This document shows positions 17,300 to 25,313 of a stretch of 33,718 nt of DNA, in pieces. The position numbers and the translations under genes were made by a program. Position 1 is the first letter of the stretch, and each line of letters starts with the position of its first letter. The stretch is from Lachnospiraceae bacterium EP-SM-12S-S03 (GTDB taxonomy: Bacteria > Bacillota > Clostridia > Lachnospirales > Lachnospiraceae), in assembly GCA_020540725.1 (NCBI GenBank), contig JAJBSL010000027.1:1-33718 (forward strand). Reading direction: 5' to 3'. The notes below the pieces were generated by a model. It saw nothing but the letters and a program-made list of their open reading frames with translations. It searched no databases and was not told the DNA's origin.

Positions 17300-17980
17300 A
17301 TGAAACGTTCAAAAATCAATCAATGTATTAAAGATATGGAGAAACTTGCAAAGGAGCATGGATTTGTTTTGCCGCCGTTTTGCAACTGGACTCCAGAAGA
17401 ATGGGAAAATAAGTCTGAAGAATATGATGAAATCAGAGATAATATGCTTGGATGGGATATTACAGACTATGGGCTTGGAGATTTTGATAAAGTAGGTTTT
17501 GCCCTTGTGACGATTCGTAACGGAAATCAGAACAATCCGAAATATAAGAAGATATATGCGGAAAAACTACTGATGCTAAAAGAAGGTCAGCATTCGCCAA
17601 TGCATTTCCACTGGCAGAAATCCGAAGATATCATCAACCGAGGAGGGGGAACGCTCATCATTCATCTTTATAATGACAAAGGGGACGGAAGCTTTGATGA
17701 CAGCGATGTTCTTGTAAACTCGGATGGACGTTCTTACTATGTGAAGGCGGGAACAGGAGTGGAATTAAAACCGGGAGAGAGCATTACGTTGTGGCCGCAT
17801 CAGTATCATGATTTTGATGTAAAAGAAGGAACAGGGGACGTTCTGATCGGAGAGGTTTCCATGTGTAACGATGACAATGCAGATAATCGGTTCTATGAGG
17901 AAATCGGACGTTTCCCGGAAATCGAGGAAGACGAGAAACCGTATAGACTGCTTTGCAATGAGTATCCGAAAAGCAAATAA
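17300..17980 (+). CDS. D-lyxose ketol-isomerase family protein (probable D-mannose/D-lyxose isomerase)
   Basis: 226 residues of the cupin-type D-lyxose isomerase family (EC 5.3.1.15), which interconverts D-lyxose/D-xylulose and D-mannose/D-fructose. The metal-binding cupin motifs are visible: HSPMHFHWQKSEDIINRGGG (two His, Glu) and LWPHQYHDFDV (His). It is the last gene before the terminator, 14 bases after the aminopeptidase, with GAGGGAG as ribosome site. Next to an alpha-mannosidase its natural role is probably mannose to fructose, avoiding a mannose kinase. No hexokinase or fructokinase is seen in the window. Confidence 0.85.
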   Translation: MKRSKINQCIKDMEKLAKEHGFVLPPFCNWTPEEWENKSEEYDEIRDNMLGWDITDYGLGDFDKVGFALVTIRNGNQNNPKYKKIYAEKLLMLKEGQHSPMHFHWQKSEDIINRGGGTLIIHLYNDKGDGSFDDSDVLVNSDGRSYYVKAGTGVELKPGESITLWPHQYHDFDVKEGTGDVLIGEVSMCNDDNADNRFYEEIGRFPEIEEDEKPYRLLCNEYPKSK

Positions 17981-17981
17981 T

Positions 17982-18033
17982 AAATAAGGTAGTTCAGCTA
18001 CAGGAATCACGTAGCATTTGAACTACCTTATTT
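17982..18033. terminator. Bidirectional terminator between isomerase and hydrogenase genes
   Basis: AAATAAGGTAGTTCA (17982-17996) pairs with TGAACTACCTTATTT (18019-18033), and GCTAC/GTAGC extends the stem with a small bulge. T-rich sequence follows on both strands, so it can end the rightward sugar/peptide transcript and the leftward hydrogenase transcript. Confidence 0.88.
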
Positions 18034-18055
18034 GTCTTTTATGAACTATATTTTA

Positions 18056-19795
18056 TTATGCTTTCGGCATTTCCCATGCATTGTGATCTGTATGAAGAAG
18101 CATATGTGCCTTATGGGATAATGGTTTCTCCATAAAGTCAGCATACAATTTCAAAATATCTTTGTTCTCATGAGAAAAACGAAGTTCGTTGTTTCTGTCA
18201 AGGAAGTATAAGTTCTGCCCACGGGTAAATGCAAGTTCTTCTCCGTCGTGAATCGGCTGTCCGCCACCACCGGAACATCCGCCCGGACATGCCATAACTT
18301 CTACAAAATCATAATGCACATCACCACGTTCAATTGCATCAATTAATTTTCGTGTGTTTCCAAGTCCGCTTACAACGGCAGCCTTTACAAGTGCATCTCC
18401 GATTTGAATTTCAGCGGAAATTGCATCCTGCCCGAACTCAGTAGCTCTCACATTTGAGAAAGCGTCAGGATCCGGATTTTTGCCTGTTACAAGATAGTAT
18501 GCGGAGCGAAGGGCGGCTTCCATAACACCACCTGTTGCACCAAAGATGACTCCGGCACCGCTTCCGTCATGCATCAGCCGGTCGCATTCTACGTCGACGA
18601 GAGTAGTTGGATCGATATGTGCGGAGCGGATCATGCGGGTAAGTTCTCTTGTTGTAAGCACGATATCTACATCATGTCCGGCGTATTCTTCATAGAAGAG
18701 CTCCATGTTTCTTTCACCCTTTTTCGCAACGCAAGGCATGATGGAAACTGTGCAGATATCCTCAGGAGCTACGCCGATTGATTTTGCAAAATATGTTTTC
18801 ATCACGGCGCCAAACATCTGCTGCGGTGATTTGGCAGTAGATAGTTGTGGCACCAGATGCGGATACTGCGATTTGATAAACCGAATCCATCCCGGACAGC
18901 AGGAAGTAAACATTGGCCTTGTCTTCAACTCACCTTTTGTTAGTCTTTCCAGGAATTCATTGCCTTCTTCCATAATAGTAAGGTCTGCTGAAAATGTGGT
19001 ATCAAAGACATAATCAAATCCCATCTGACGAAGTGCATCCACAATTTTACCAATGGTAGCCTCCTCACGGGAAAGACCAAGAGCTTCTCCCCATGCGGCA
19101 CGAACTGCAGGAGCCACCTGAACCACCGTTATTTTTTTCTTATCATCAATTGCTGCCCACGCTTTGTCTGTATCATCACGCTCGCGGAGGGCCCCAACCG
19201 GACAGTGTGTAATACACTGACCACATAATGAACAGTTTGCTGCTTCAATATTACGCCCTTTGGAAACCTGGACCGTAGTTCTGGAACCAGTGCTCTCAAG
19301 ATCCCATACGTGCAGACTCTGTACTTTATCACAAACCTGTACGCAGCGCATACATTTGATACATTTTGCAGAGTCACGGATCAGAGGAAATTCTTTGTTC
19401 CAAGGCTGTCTTTCCAGACGTTTTTTAAATGGAACATCAATAATGTTCAGATCATTTGCAATTTTCTGTAAAGAACAGTTTCCGCTTCTTGCACAAGTTG
19501 CACACTGACAATCGTGCTGAGATAAGAGAAACTCTACTGTTTTTTTGCGGTTCATACGAACTTTCGGGCTGTTGGTGTGAATCACCATTCCTTCTTCTAC
19601 CACATTGTTGCAGGATGGGATAAGGCGGTCTTTTCCTTCAAGCTCCACAACACAGACGCGGCAGGCACCGATCACATTCAAATCTTTCAAATAACACAAT
19701 CTAGGAATCGGGATACCATTTTGTCCGGCTGCTTCCATGATCGTAGTGCCTTCCGGCACGGATATGTTTCTATTATCAATTGTAAGATTTACCAT
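18056..19795 (-). CDS. hydA: [FeFe] hydrogenase catalytic subunit (group A)
   Basis: 579 residues. The N-terminal [2Fe-2S] domain has C34, C45, C48, C62; a His-ligated [4Fe-4S] site has H94, C98, C101, C107; two ferredoxin-type clusters have C145/C148/C151/C155 and C188/C191/C194/C198. The H-cluster domain shows all three signatures: TSCCPGW (297-303), MPCVAKKGE (353-361) and MACPGGCSGGGGQP (501-514), with proton-transfer C299 and ligands C300, C355, C503, C507. It evolves or takes up H2 in the cytoplasm. The first 7 bases overlap the upstream flavoprotein gene, and AGGAGGTCG precedes the ATG. No NuoE-type or full NuoF-type subunit is next to it, so the redox partner is probably the upstream protein. 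Maturases HydEFG are not in the window. Confidence 0.95.
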   Translation of the reverse strand: MVNLTIDNRNISVPEGTTIMEAAGQNGIPIPRLCYLKDLNVIGACRVCVVELEGKDRLIPSCNNVVEEGMVIHTNSPKVRMNRKKTVEFLLSQHDCQCATCARSGNCSLQKIANDLNIIDVPFKKRLERQPWNKEFPLIRDSAKCIKCMRCVQVCDKVQSLHVWDLESTGSRTTVQVSKGRNIEAANCSLCGQCITHCPVGALRERDDTDKAWAAIDDKKKITVVQVAPAVRAAWGEALGLSREEATIGKIVDALRQMGFDYVFDTTFSADLTIMEEGNEFLERLTKGELKTRPMFTSCCPGWIRFIKSQYPHLVPQLSTAKSPQQMFGAVMKTYFAKSIGVAPEDICTVSIMPCVAKKGERNMELFYEEYAGHDVDIVLTTRELTRMIRSAHIDPTTLVDVECDRLMHDGSGAGVIFGATGGVMEAALRSAYYLVTGKNPDPDAFSNVRATEFGQDAISAEIQIGDALVKAAVVSGLGNTRKLIDAIERGDVHYDFVEVMACPGGCSGGGGQPIHDGEELAFTRGQNLYFLDRNNELRFSHENKDILKLYADFMEKPLSHKAHMLLHTDHNAWEMPKA

Positions 19796-21621
19796 AATGT
19801 CTCTCGACCTCCTTTAAATATGCCAAAACCGAAGTGGTCGCAGCGTAAGCATCTTCCGGCTTCCTGTTTTGCTTCGCATTCTGTCATACAGTTTTCTACA
19901 CCATCAAAGTCGTGTACACGTTCGCAAGCTTCGCGTTCGGTCATGTTCACACGGCCACAAGGTGTTTTATCGTCAAGATTTGGTTCCGGAATTTCCACAT
20001 CACAGGAAATTTCATGGCGGAATCCTAAGTATTCATCAATGTTGGCAGCAGCTACTTTACCTGCAGCAATGGCACGAATGACAGTGGCAGGGCCTGTTGC
20101 ACAGTCACCACCCGCGAACACACCAGGAATATTAGCAAATCCACCGTATTTTTCAGACATGATCCGTCCTCTTTCCACCGGGAATCCTGCTTCTTCAAAG
20201 TGCTTGAATTCAATATTCTGTCCAATGGCAACGATTAAAGTAGAACATGGGATATAAATGTCTTCTTCCCCGGTAGGTTTGACACTTGCACGTCCGTCTT
20301 TGATTTTACTGATCATCTGTGGAGTTACATAGATTCCCTTTACCCGTCCGTTCTCATCTACATCAATGGAAGATGGGGCTTTCAAAGTCTGGAGTTCCAC
20401 ACCTTCTGCAATTGCCCCCTCAATTTCATCTGCAAGAGCTGTCATATCAGCGGTACGACGACGATAAACAATACTTACTTTTTTTGCACCGAGACGCACT
20501 GCGGTACGAACTGCGTCCATGGATACGTTACCGCCTCCGATTACGGCAACTTCCTGTCCGGAAAGATCCGGAATTTCATTCTTACCTACTGCACGTAGAA
20601 ATTGCACTGCGGAAAGTACGCCATCTGCATTCTCACCTTCCAGTCCAAGTTTTTTATCTGTACTTGCACCGATTGTGATCAGTACGGCGTCATACTCTGC
20701 ACGAAGTTCCTGAATAGTAATATCCTGTCCGATGCGAAGTCCGTGTTTTACTTCTACGCCTGTATCCAGAATTGCCTGGATGTCGTCATCTAACCGTTCT
20801 TTTGGAAGACGATAATTCGGGATACCATAACGAAGCATACCGCCAAGTTTCGGCAACATTTCATATACGGTTACCTGATGTCCCATTAGCTGTAAATAGT
20901 AAGCGGAAGAAAGTCCTCCGGGACCACCGCCCACGATTGCCACACGCTTTCCGGTAGAAGGAGCACATGGCGGAGGCGGAACTTTACCGGCGTAATCTGC
21001 AGCAAAACGTTTCAGACCACGGATATTGAGTGCGTCATCCACCATGTTCCTTCGGCATCTTGCTTCACACGGATGTTCGCAAATAAATCCACATGTAGTT
21101 GGGAATGGATTATCTTTTCTGATCAGACGGACTGCATCAGCATAGCGTCCTTCTTTCACAAGGGCGATGTAGCCAGGAATGTCTACTTTTGCAGGACATA
21201 AAGCAACACAAGGAACAGGCTGGTTGTATGTACATGTACAGCGGCCCGCAATGATATGCTGTTCAAAATCTTCACGGTATCCGATTACCGCCTTGTAAAC
21301 CATATGTGCGGCCTCAATCCCGATGGCACAGTCTGCGGACTGCATGATGGAAAGAGCAGTTTCTTCCATCAGATCCAGGATATCTAAAGTAGCTTCTCCG
21401 TTCAATACGTCTGTCAGCATGTTTTTCAACTGCCAAAGACCGACACGACAAGGAGTACATTTGCCACATGTCTGTGCGTGACATAATTCCAAAAATGCTC
21501 TTGCCATATCAACAGGACAAAGACCAGGAGGGCTTGCTTCAATTCTTCGCTCCAAATCTTTGTATAGACCTTCTACAACCACCTGTGCTTTGTTTGGTGT
21601 AGAAATTTCAAGTCTGCTCAT
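19789..21621 (-). CDS. NuoF-type Fe-S tail fused to GltD-like NAD(P)H:FAD oxidoreductase
   Basis: 610 residues. Residues 40-115 match the 4Fe-4S end domain of NuoF (CGKCTPCR with C52/C55/C58, and C98). From about 128 the protein follows the glutamate-synthase small subunit plan: two Fe-S cysteine groups (C138, C142, C177, C181, C185, C189 region), FAD-binding GGGPGGLSS (231-239), and NAD(P)-binding GGGNVSMD, ending with another Cys group, CMTECEAKQEAGRCLRC. It probably moves electrons between NAD(P)H and the hydrogenase encoded downstream with a 7-base overlap. No GltB-like glutamate synthase large subunit is present, so a role in glutamate synthesis is unlikely. ATG 21621 is preferred over GTG 21630 because AGAGAGGTG lies 6 bases upstream of it. 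Confidence 0.85.
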   Translation of the reverse strand: MSRLEISTPNKAQVVVEGLYKDLERRIEASPPGLCPVDMARAFLELCHAQTCGKCTPCRVGLWQLKNMLTDVLNGEATLDILDLMEETALSIMQSADCAIGIEAAHMVYKAVIGYREDFEQHIIAGRCTCTYNQPVPCVALCPAKVDIPGYIALVKEGRYADAVRLIRKDNPFPTTCGFICEHPCEARCRRNMVDDALNIRGLKRFAADYAGKVPPPPCAPSTGKRVAIVGGGPGGLSSAYYLQLMGHQVTVYEMLPKLGGMLRYGIPNYRLPKERLDDDIQAILDTGVEVKHGLRIGQDITIQELRAEYDAVLITIGASTDKKLGLEGENADGVLSAVQFLRAVGKNEIPDLSGQEVAVIGGGNVSMDAVRTAVRLGAKKVSIVYRRRTADMTALADEIEGAIAEGVELQTLKAPSSIDVDENGRVKGIYVTPQMISKIKDGRASVKPTGEEDIYIPCSTLIVAIGQNIEFKHFEEAGFPVERGRIMSEKYGGFANIPGVFAGGDCATGPATVIRAIAAGKVAAANIDEYLGFRHEISCDVEIPEPNLDDKTPCGRVNMTEREACERVHDFDGVENCMTECEAKQEAGRCLRCDHFGFGIFKGGRETLW

Positions 21622-21665
21622 AATTTTCACCTCTCTAAAATTTTCAGAATCACTCTATTGGTAAT

Positions 21666-21694
21666 ATTGTAATATATAACAAGAAAATAAACAA
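21666..21694 (-). promoter_or_regulatory. Promoter of the hydrogenase operon with overlapping palindrome
   Basis: On the minus strand TTGTTT (21694-21689) and TACAAT (21671-21666) are 17 bases apart. The 16-base inverted repeat TTGTTATATATTACAA (21682-21667) overlaps the -10 side and could be an operator. It is two bases shorter than the known Rex consensus, so no regulator is assigned. Confidence 0.55.
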
Positions 21695-21742
21695 GAAGAG
21701 TTAAAATATAGTCAATGTTTCCAAAAGGTGGTGAAAGTAGGT

Positions 21743-21771
21743 AGATATAAGAGGGCCATATATGCTATAAT
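21743..21771 (+). promoter_or_regulatory. Extended -10 promoter of galK-galT
   Basis: TATGCTATAAT (21761-21771) is an extended -10 element (TG one base before TATAAT). The -35 region 17 bases upstream (AGATAT) is weak, which is common when the TG extension is present. It is about 45 bases ahead of galK. Confidence 0.65.
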
Positions 21772-21817
21772 GTATGAATTAATATGTACAAAAATTTTGA
21801 TAAAAGGAGTCAGTGAG

Positions 21818-22984
21818 ATGAGAGAGCAATTGATTGCGCAGTTTAAAGAAATTTTCGGGGATGAGGGAGAAATCAGAACCTATTTTGCTCCGGGGCGCGT
21901 GAACCTGATCGGTGAACATACAGATTATAACGGAGGGCATGTGTTTCCGTGCGCCCTTACAATCGGAACATATGCCATTGCAAGAAAACGAGAGGACAAT
22001 AAGCTAAGGTTTTATTCTGTAAATTTTGAAACGCTTGGTGTAATAGAATCCACTTTAGATGACCTTACTCCATCGCAGCAGGCGGGATGGACCAATTACC
22101 CGAAGGGAGTAATGTGGGCTTTTGAAGGAAGAGGTTATAAGCTTCCGACAGGTCTTGATATGTTGATTTATGGAAATATCCCGAATGGTTCTGGACTTTC
22201 TTCGTCCGCATCTTTGGAAGTGCTTACGGGAGTGGTGTTGAAGGACATGTTTGGATTTGATGTGTCTATGGTAGATATCGCTTTGATCGGTCAGTACTCT
22301 GAAAACAACTTTAACGGATGCAATTGCGGAATTATGGATCAGTTTGCAAGTGCCATGGGTAAGAAAGATCATGCGATTTTCCTGGATACCAATACGTTAA
22401 AGTATGAGTATGCTCCGGTAGTTCTGAAGGATGCGAAAATTGTAATCATTAACAGTAAAGTGAAGCATTCGCTTGTGGATTCTGCTTATAACGATAGAAG
22501 GAATGAATGCGAGACAGCATTAAAAGAACTTCAGAAAGTTGTAAACATTCAAACTTTGGGAGATCTGACAGAGGAGGAGTTTGAAGCTCATAAGGATGCG
22601 ATCCAAGATCCGGTCAGGGTTAAAAGGGCGAAACATGCTGTATATGAGAATCAGAGAGCTATCAAGGCAGTGAAAGCATTGAAAGAAAATGACGTGGAGA
22701 CATTTGGTAAGCTGATGAACGCTTCCCATGTTTCACTGCGGGATGATTATGAAGTGTCTTGTGAAGAAATTGACATTCTCGTTGATCTTGCGTGGGAGAC
22801 GGAAGGCGTGATCGGTTCCCGTATTACAGGAGGCGGATTCGGCGGATGTACGGTAAGTATTGTGAAAAATGATGCGGTAGATCATTTCATTTCGACAATC
22901 GGAAGTACATATAAAGAAAAAGTAGGACACGAAGCAGAATTTTATGTAGTAGATATCGGAGATGGGGCAAGAGTTCTTGCTTAA
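21818..22984 (+). CDS. galK: Galactokinase
   Basis: 388 residues, standard GHMP kinase length. The galactokinase signature PGRVNLIGEHTDYNGG is at 25-40 (Leloir pathway, EC 2.7.1.6), the ATP loop GLSSSASLEV follows, and motif 3 is GGGFGGCT near the C terminus. It phosphorylates galactose at C1 using ATP in the cytoplasm. ATG 21818 is used because AAAGGAGTCAGTGAG precedes it; an in-frame upstream start at 21728 lacks family sequence. galT follows 28 bases later. It is a natural sink for galactose released by the GH36 enzyme about 17 kb to the left. Confidence 0.96.
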   Translation: MREQLIAQFKEIFGDEGEIRTYFAPGRVNLIGEHTDYNGGHVFPCALTIGTYAIARKREDNKLRFYSVNFETLGVIESTLDDLTPSQQAGWTNYPKGVMWAFEGRGYKLPTGLDMLIYGNIPNGSGLSSSASLEVLTGVVLKDMFGFDVSMVDIALIGQYSENNFNGCNCGIMDQFASAMGKKDHAIFLDTNTLKYEYAPVVLKDAKIVIINSKVKHSLVDSAYNDRRNECETALKELQKVVNIQTLGDLTEEEFEAHKDAIQDPVRVKRAKHAVYENQRAIKAVKALKENDVETFGKLMNASHVSLRDDYEVSCEEIDILVDLAWETEGVIGSRITGGGFGGCTVSIVKNDAVDHFISTIGSTYKEKVGHEAEFYVVDIGDGARVLA

Positions 22985-23012
22985 AACATCTGAGAGAGTA
23001 TGGGAGGCAATT

Positions 23013-24503
23013 ATGTTAAGTAAAAATATAAAAAGACTGGTAGAGTACGGAATCAGTTCCGGTCTTACGCCAGAGTGTGAACGTCTGTACACAACAAACT
23101 TGTTACTGGAGCTGTTTTGCGAAGACAGCTATGAAGATACTTCGATTGAAGGAGAAAGTCTTGAACTGGAAGACATTTTGAAAGAGCTTTTGGACGAAGC
23201 CTGTGAAAGAGGAATCATAGAAGACAGCATTGTATACAGAGATTTATTTGATACGAAGGTGATGAACTGTCTCGTACCACGTCCTGCACAGATTCAGGAA
23301 ACATTTGCGAAGAAATATGAAGTTTCGCCGAAAGAGGCAACAGATTATTATTATAAATTAAGCCAGGACAGCGATTATATTCGTCGGTATCGTGTGAAAA
23401 AAGACCGTAAATGGACGGTGGACAGCCCATATGGAGTGATTGATATTACGATCAATTTATCCAAACCGGAGAAAGATCCGAAAGCCATCGCGGCGGCGAA
23501 GAATGCGAAGACAAGCAGTTATCCGAAGTGCCAGCTCTGCATGGAAAATGAAGGATATGCAGGACGTGTGAATCATCCGGCAAGAGAAAACCACCGTATT
23601 ATTCCGATTACGGTAAATGACAGTGCATGGGGATTCCAGTATTCTCCGTATGTATATTATAATGAACACTGTATCGTATTTAACGGACAGCATACACCGA
23701 TGAAAATCGAAAAGGCAACATTCATGAAGCTGTTTGATTTTGTAAAGTTGTTTCCGCACTACTTCCTCGGTTCCAATGCAGATCTTCCGATTGTAGGAGG
23801 TTCCATTTTAAGCCATGACCATTTCCAGGGAGGGAACTATACATTTGCAATGGCGAAAGCACCGATGGAAGAGACATTTACAATCAAAGATTTCGAAGAT
23901 GTAGAAGTGGGAATTGTACATTGGCCGCTGTCTGTTCTGCGCTTACGAGGAAAAGATGAACAGAGATTGATCGAGCTTGGGGCACATATACTTGACAAAT
24001 GGCGTAGTTATACAGATGAAGAGGCGTTCATTTTTGCAGAGACAGACGGAGAACCTCATAATACGATTACTCCGATTGCAAGAAAGGTAGAAGATACATT
24101 TGAACTGGATCTTGCCCTTCGCAATAACATTACAACAGAGGAACATCCACTAGGCCTGTACCATCCACATGCCCAGTGGCATAATATTAAGAAAGAAAAT
24201 ATCGGATTGATCGAGGTTATGGGACTTGCAGTGCTTCCGGCAAGATTGAAAGAAGAAATGGAAATTCTTGCAGAGTATATTGTAGAAGGCAAGGATATTA
24301 CTTCGAATGAAAAGATTGAAAAACATGCAGAATGGACGAAAACTTTCCTTCCGAAATATGAGAGCATTACAAGCGAGAATGTAATGGACATGATTCAGAA
24401 AGAAGTGGGGATTGTGTTTACTCATGTATTAGAAGATGCAGGTGTGTATAAATGCACAGAAGAAGGAAGAGAAGCGTTTAAGAGATTTATTTCTGTATTG
24501 TAA
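23013..24503 (+). CDS. galT: UDP-glucose--hexose-1-phosphate uridylyltransferase, type 2
   Basis: 496 residues, the length of the Firmicutes type 2 enzyme (EC 2.7.7.12) rather than the roughly 350-residue type 1. The motif GGSILSHDHFQGG holds the His-x-His active site, and PKCQLCMENEGYAGR is typical of the family. It swaps UMP between UDP-glucose and galactose-1-phosphate. ATG 23013 follows GGGAGGCA; the upstream in-frame ATG overlaps galK and adds no family sequence. It forms a two-gene operon with galK; galE is not in the window. Confidence 0.95.
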   Translation: MLSKNIKRLVEYGISSGLTPECERLYTTNLLLELFCEDSYEDTSIEGESLELEDILKELLDEACERGIIEDSIVYRDLFDTKVMNCLVPRPAQIQETFAKKYEVSPKEATDYYYKLSQDSDYIRRYRVKKDRKWTVDSPYGVIDITINLSKPEKDPKAIAAAKNAKTSSYPKCQLCMENEGYAGRVNHPARENHRIIPITVNDSAWGFQYSPYVYYNEHCIVFNGQHTPMKIEKATFMKLFDFVKLFPHYFLGSNADLPIVGGSILSHDHFQGGNYTFAMAKAPMEETFTIKDFEDVEVGIVHWPLSVLRLRGKDEQRLIELGAHILDKWRSYTDEEAFIFAETDGEPHNTITPIARKVEDTFELDLALRNNITTEEHPLGLYHPHAQWHNIKKENIGLIEVMGLAVLPARLKEEMEILAEYIVEGKDITSNEKIEKHAEWTKTFLPKYESITSENVMDMIQKEVGIVFTHVLEDAGVYKCTEEGREAFKRFISVL

Positions 24504-24516
24504 TAATATCAGGGTC

Positions 24517-24566
24517 AAAAGGTCATAAACCACATTGTGCTTGCGCATAAGTGGTTTTATGCCTTT
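24517..24566. terminator. Bidirectional terminator between galT and the TetR gene
   Basis: AAAGGTCATAAACCAC (24518-24533) pairs with GTGGTTTTATGCCTTT (24551-24566) apart from two single-base bulges, with a further short stem in the loop. Both flanks are only modestly T-rich. It lies between convergent genes. Confidence 0.65.
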
Positions 24567-24573
24567 ATGCCCT

Positions 24574-25176
24574 CTATATGAGGATGCCGTCCAAATATGC
24601 AGATAATGAACGACTCATATTTCCTTCAAAATCCACTTTGCCATCCCGCATACACCATTCAAATACATTTCCAATGACGATCATACGGATATCCGTTGTA
24701 ATCTCTTCCAAAGAGTAAGGAAGCGTGATTGTACCTGCTGCTACTGCCTTTTCCAGATATGTTTGTACTGTAATAATCGGATAAGGGCGTTCTGTACGGA
24801 TGACGGGATTCAATGCCTGATTTTTAGGCGTATAATATCCTGCCATAAATTCCACACCCAGTTCACGACAGTATTTCACATAATTTAAATAAACATGAAT
24901 GATTGCCTTTTTTGCAGAGGCAACATTTTGCGGTATATCAAGAAGAGACGGATCAATACTTGGCTGATCTTCGATATAATAAGAAAGGAGATCATCTTTT
25001 GTTTTAAAGTGATGGTAGAAGCTTCCGTTGGAAACGCCTGCTTCTTCACAAATATTCTTTATCGATAATTGTTCATATCCATCACGCTGCAGAATGCGTT
25101 TTGCAGCCTGAAAAATACGTTCTTTTGTTTCTTTTGATTTCTTTTGCTGCTTGGACAGTTCGTTTGTCTGATTCAT
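24574..25176 (-). CDS. TetR/AcrR-family transcriptional regulator
   Basis: 200 residues. The N-terminal helix-turn-helix is clear: RIFQAAKRILQRDGYEQLSIKNICEEAGVS then NGSFYHHFKTKDDLL (about residues 20-65). The C-terminal ligand domain is not recognisable. ATG 25176 is preferred over GTG 25185 because AGAGGTG is 6 bases upstream. It is transcribed away from the tex gene and has its own promoter. The intergenic palindrome at 25238-25249 is a candidate binding site. Target and ligand are unknown; no efflux pump lies next to it. Confidence 0.88.
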   Translation of the reverse strand: MNQTNELSKQQKKSKETKERIFQAAKRILQRDGYEQLSIKNICEEAGVSNGSFYHHFKTKDDLLSYYIEDQPSIDPSLLDIPQNVASAKKAIIHVYLNYVKYCRELGVEFMAGYYTPKNQALNPVIRTERPYPIITVQTYLEKAVAAGTITLPYSLEEITTDIRMIVIGNVFEWCMRDGKVDFEGNMSRSLSAYLDGILI

Positions 25177-25202
25177 GTTTGTCACCTCTCTTTTTTACGC
25201 TC

Positions 25203-25231
25203 ATTATAGCATGCCTCACTATGAGTTTCAA
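25203..25231 (-). promoter_or_regulatory. Promoter of the TetR gene
   Basis: On the minus strand TTGAAA (25231-25226) and TATAAT (25208-25203) are 17 bases apart, and the -10 is extended by TGC. This is a near-consensus sigma-A promoter about 27 bases before the start codon. Confidence 0.8.
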
Positions 25232-25237
25232 TTAAAA

Positions 25238-25249
25238 AGAGTGCGCTCT
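25238..25249. promoter_or_regulatory. Candidate TetR operator between divergent promoters
   Basis: AGAGTGCGCTCT is an imperfect inverted repeat, and the flanks (AAA.../...TTT) extend the symmetry to 16 of 20 positions over 25234-25253. It lies between the -35 boxes of the two divergent promoters and its right flank touches the tex -35, so a bound dimer could affect both genes. Confidence 0.45.
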
Positions 25250-25251
25250 AT

Positions 25252-25280
25252 TTGCATTGATTTCGGAATTCATTTATAAT
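25252..25280 (+). promoter_or_regulatory. Promoter of tex
   Basis: TTGCAT (25252-25257) and TATAAT (25275-25280) with a 17-base spacer, 33 bases before the chosen start codon. Confidence 0.78.
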
Positions 25281-25313
25281 AACATAGATGAAAATGAAGG
25301 AAGGATTAACAAT

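Noticed and set aside
18056..21621. Classic electron-bifurcating HydABC trimer
   Set aside because: There is no NuoE-like thioredoxin-fold subunit and no NuoF FMN domain next to hydA; the partner is GltD-like.
21667..21682. Possible Rex (NADH-sensing) operator at the hydrogenase promoter
   Set aside because: The ends TTGT...ACAA fit, but the site is 16 bases with symmetric core TATATA, two bases shorter than the usual 18-base Rex motif, so the half-site spacing is wrong.
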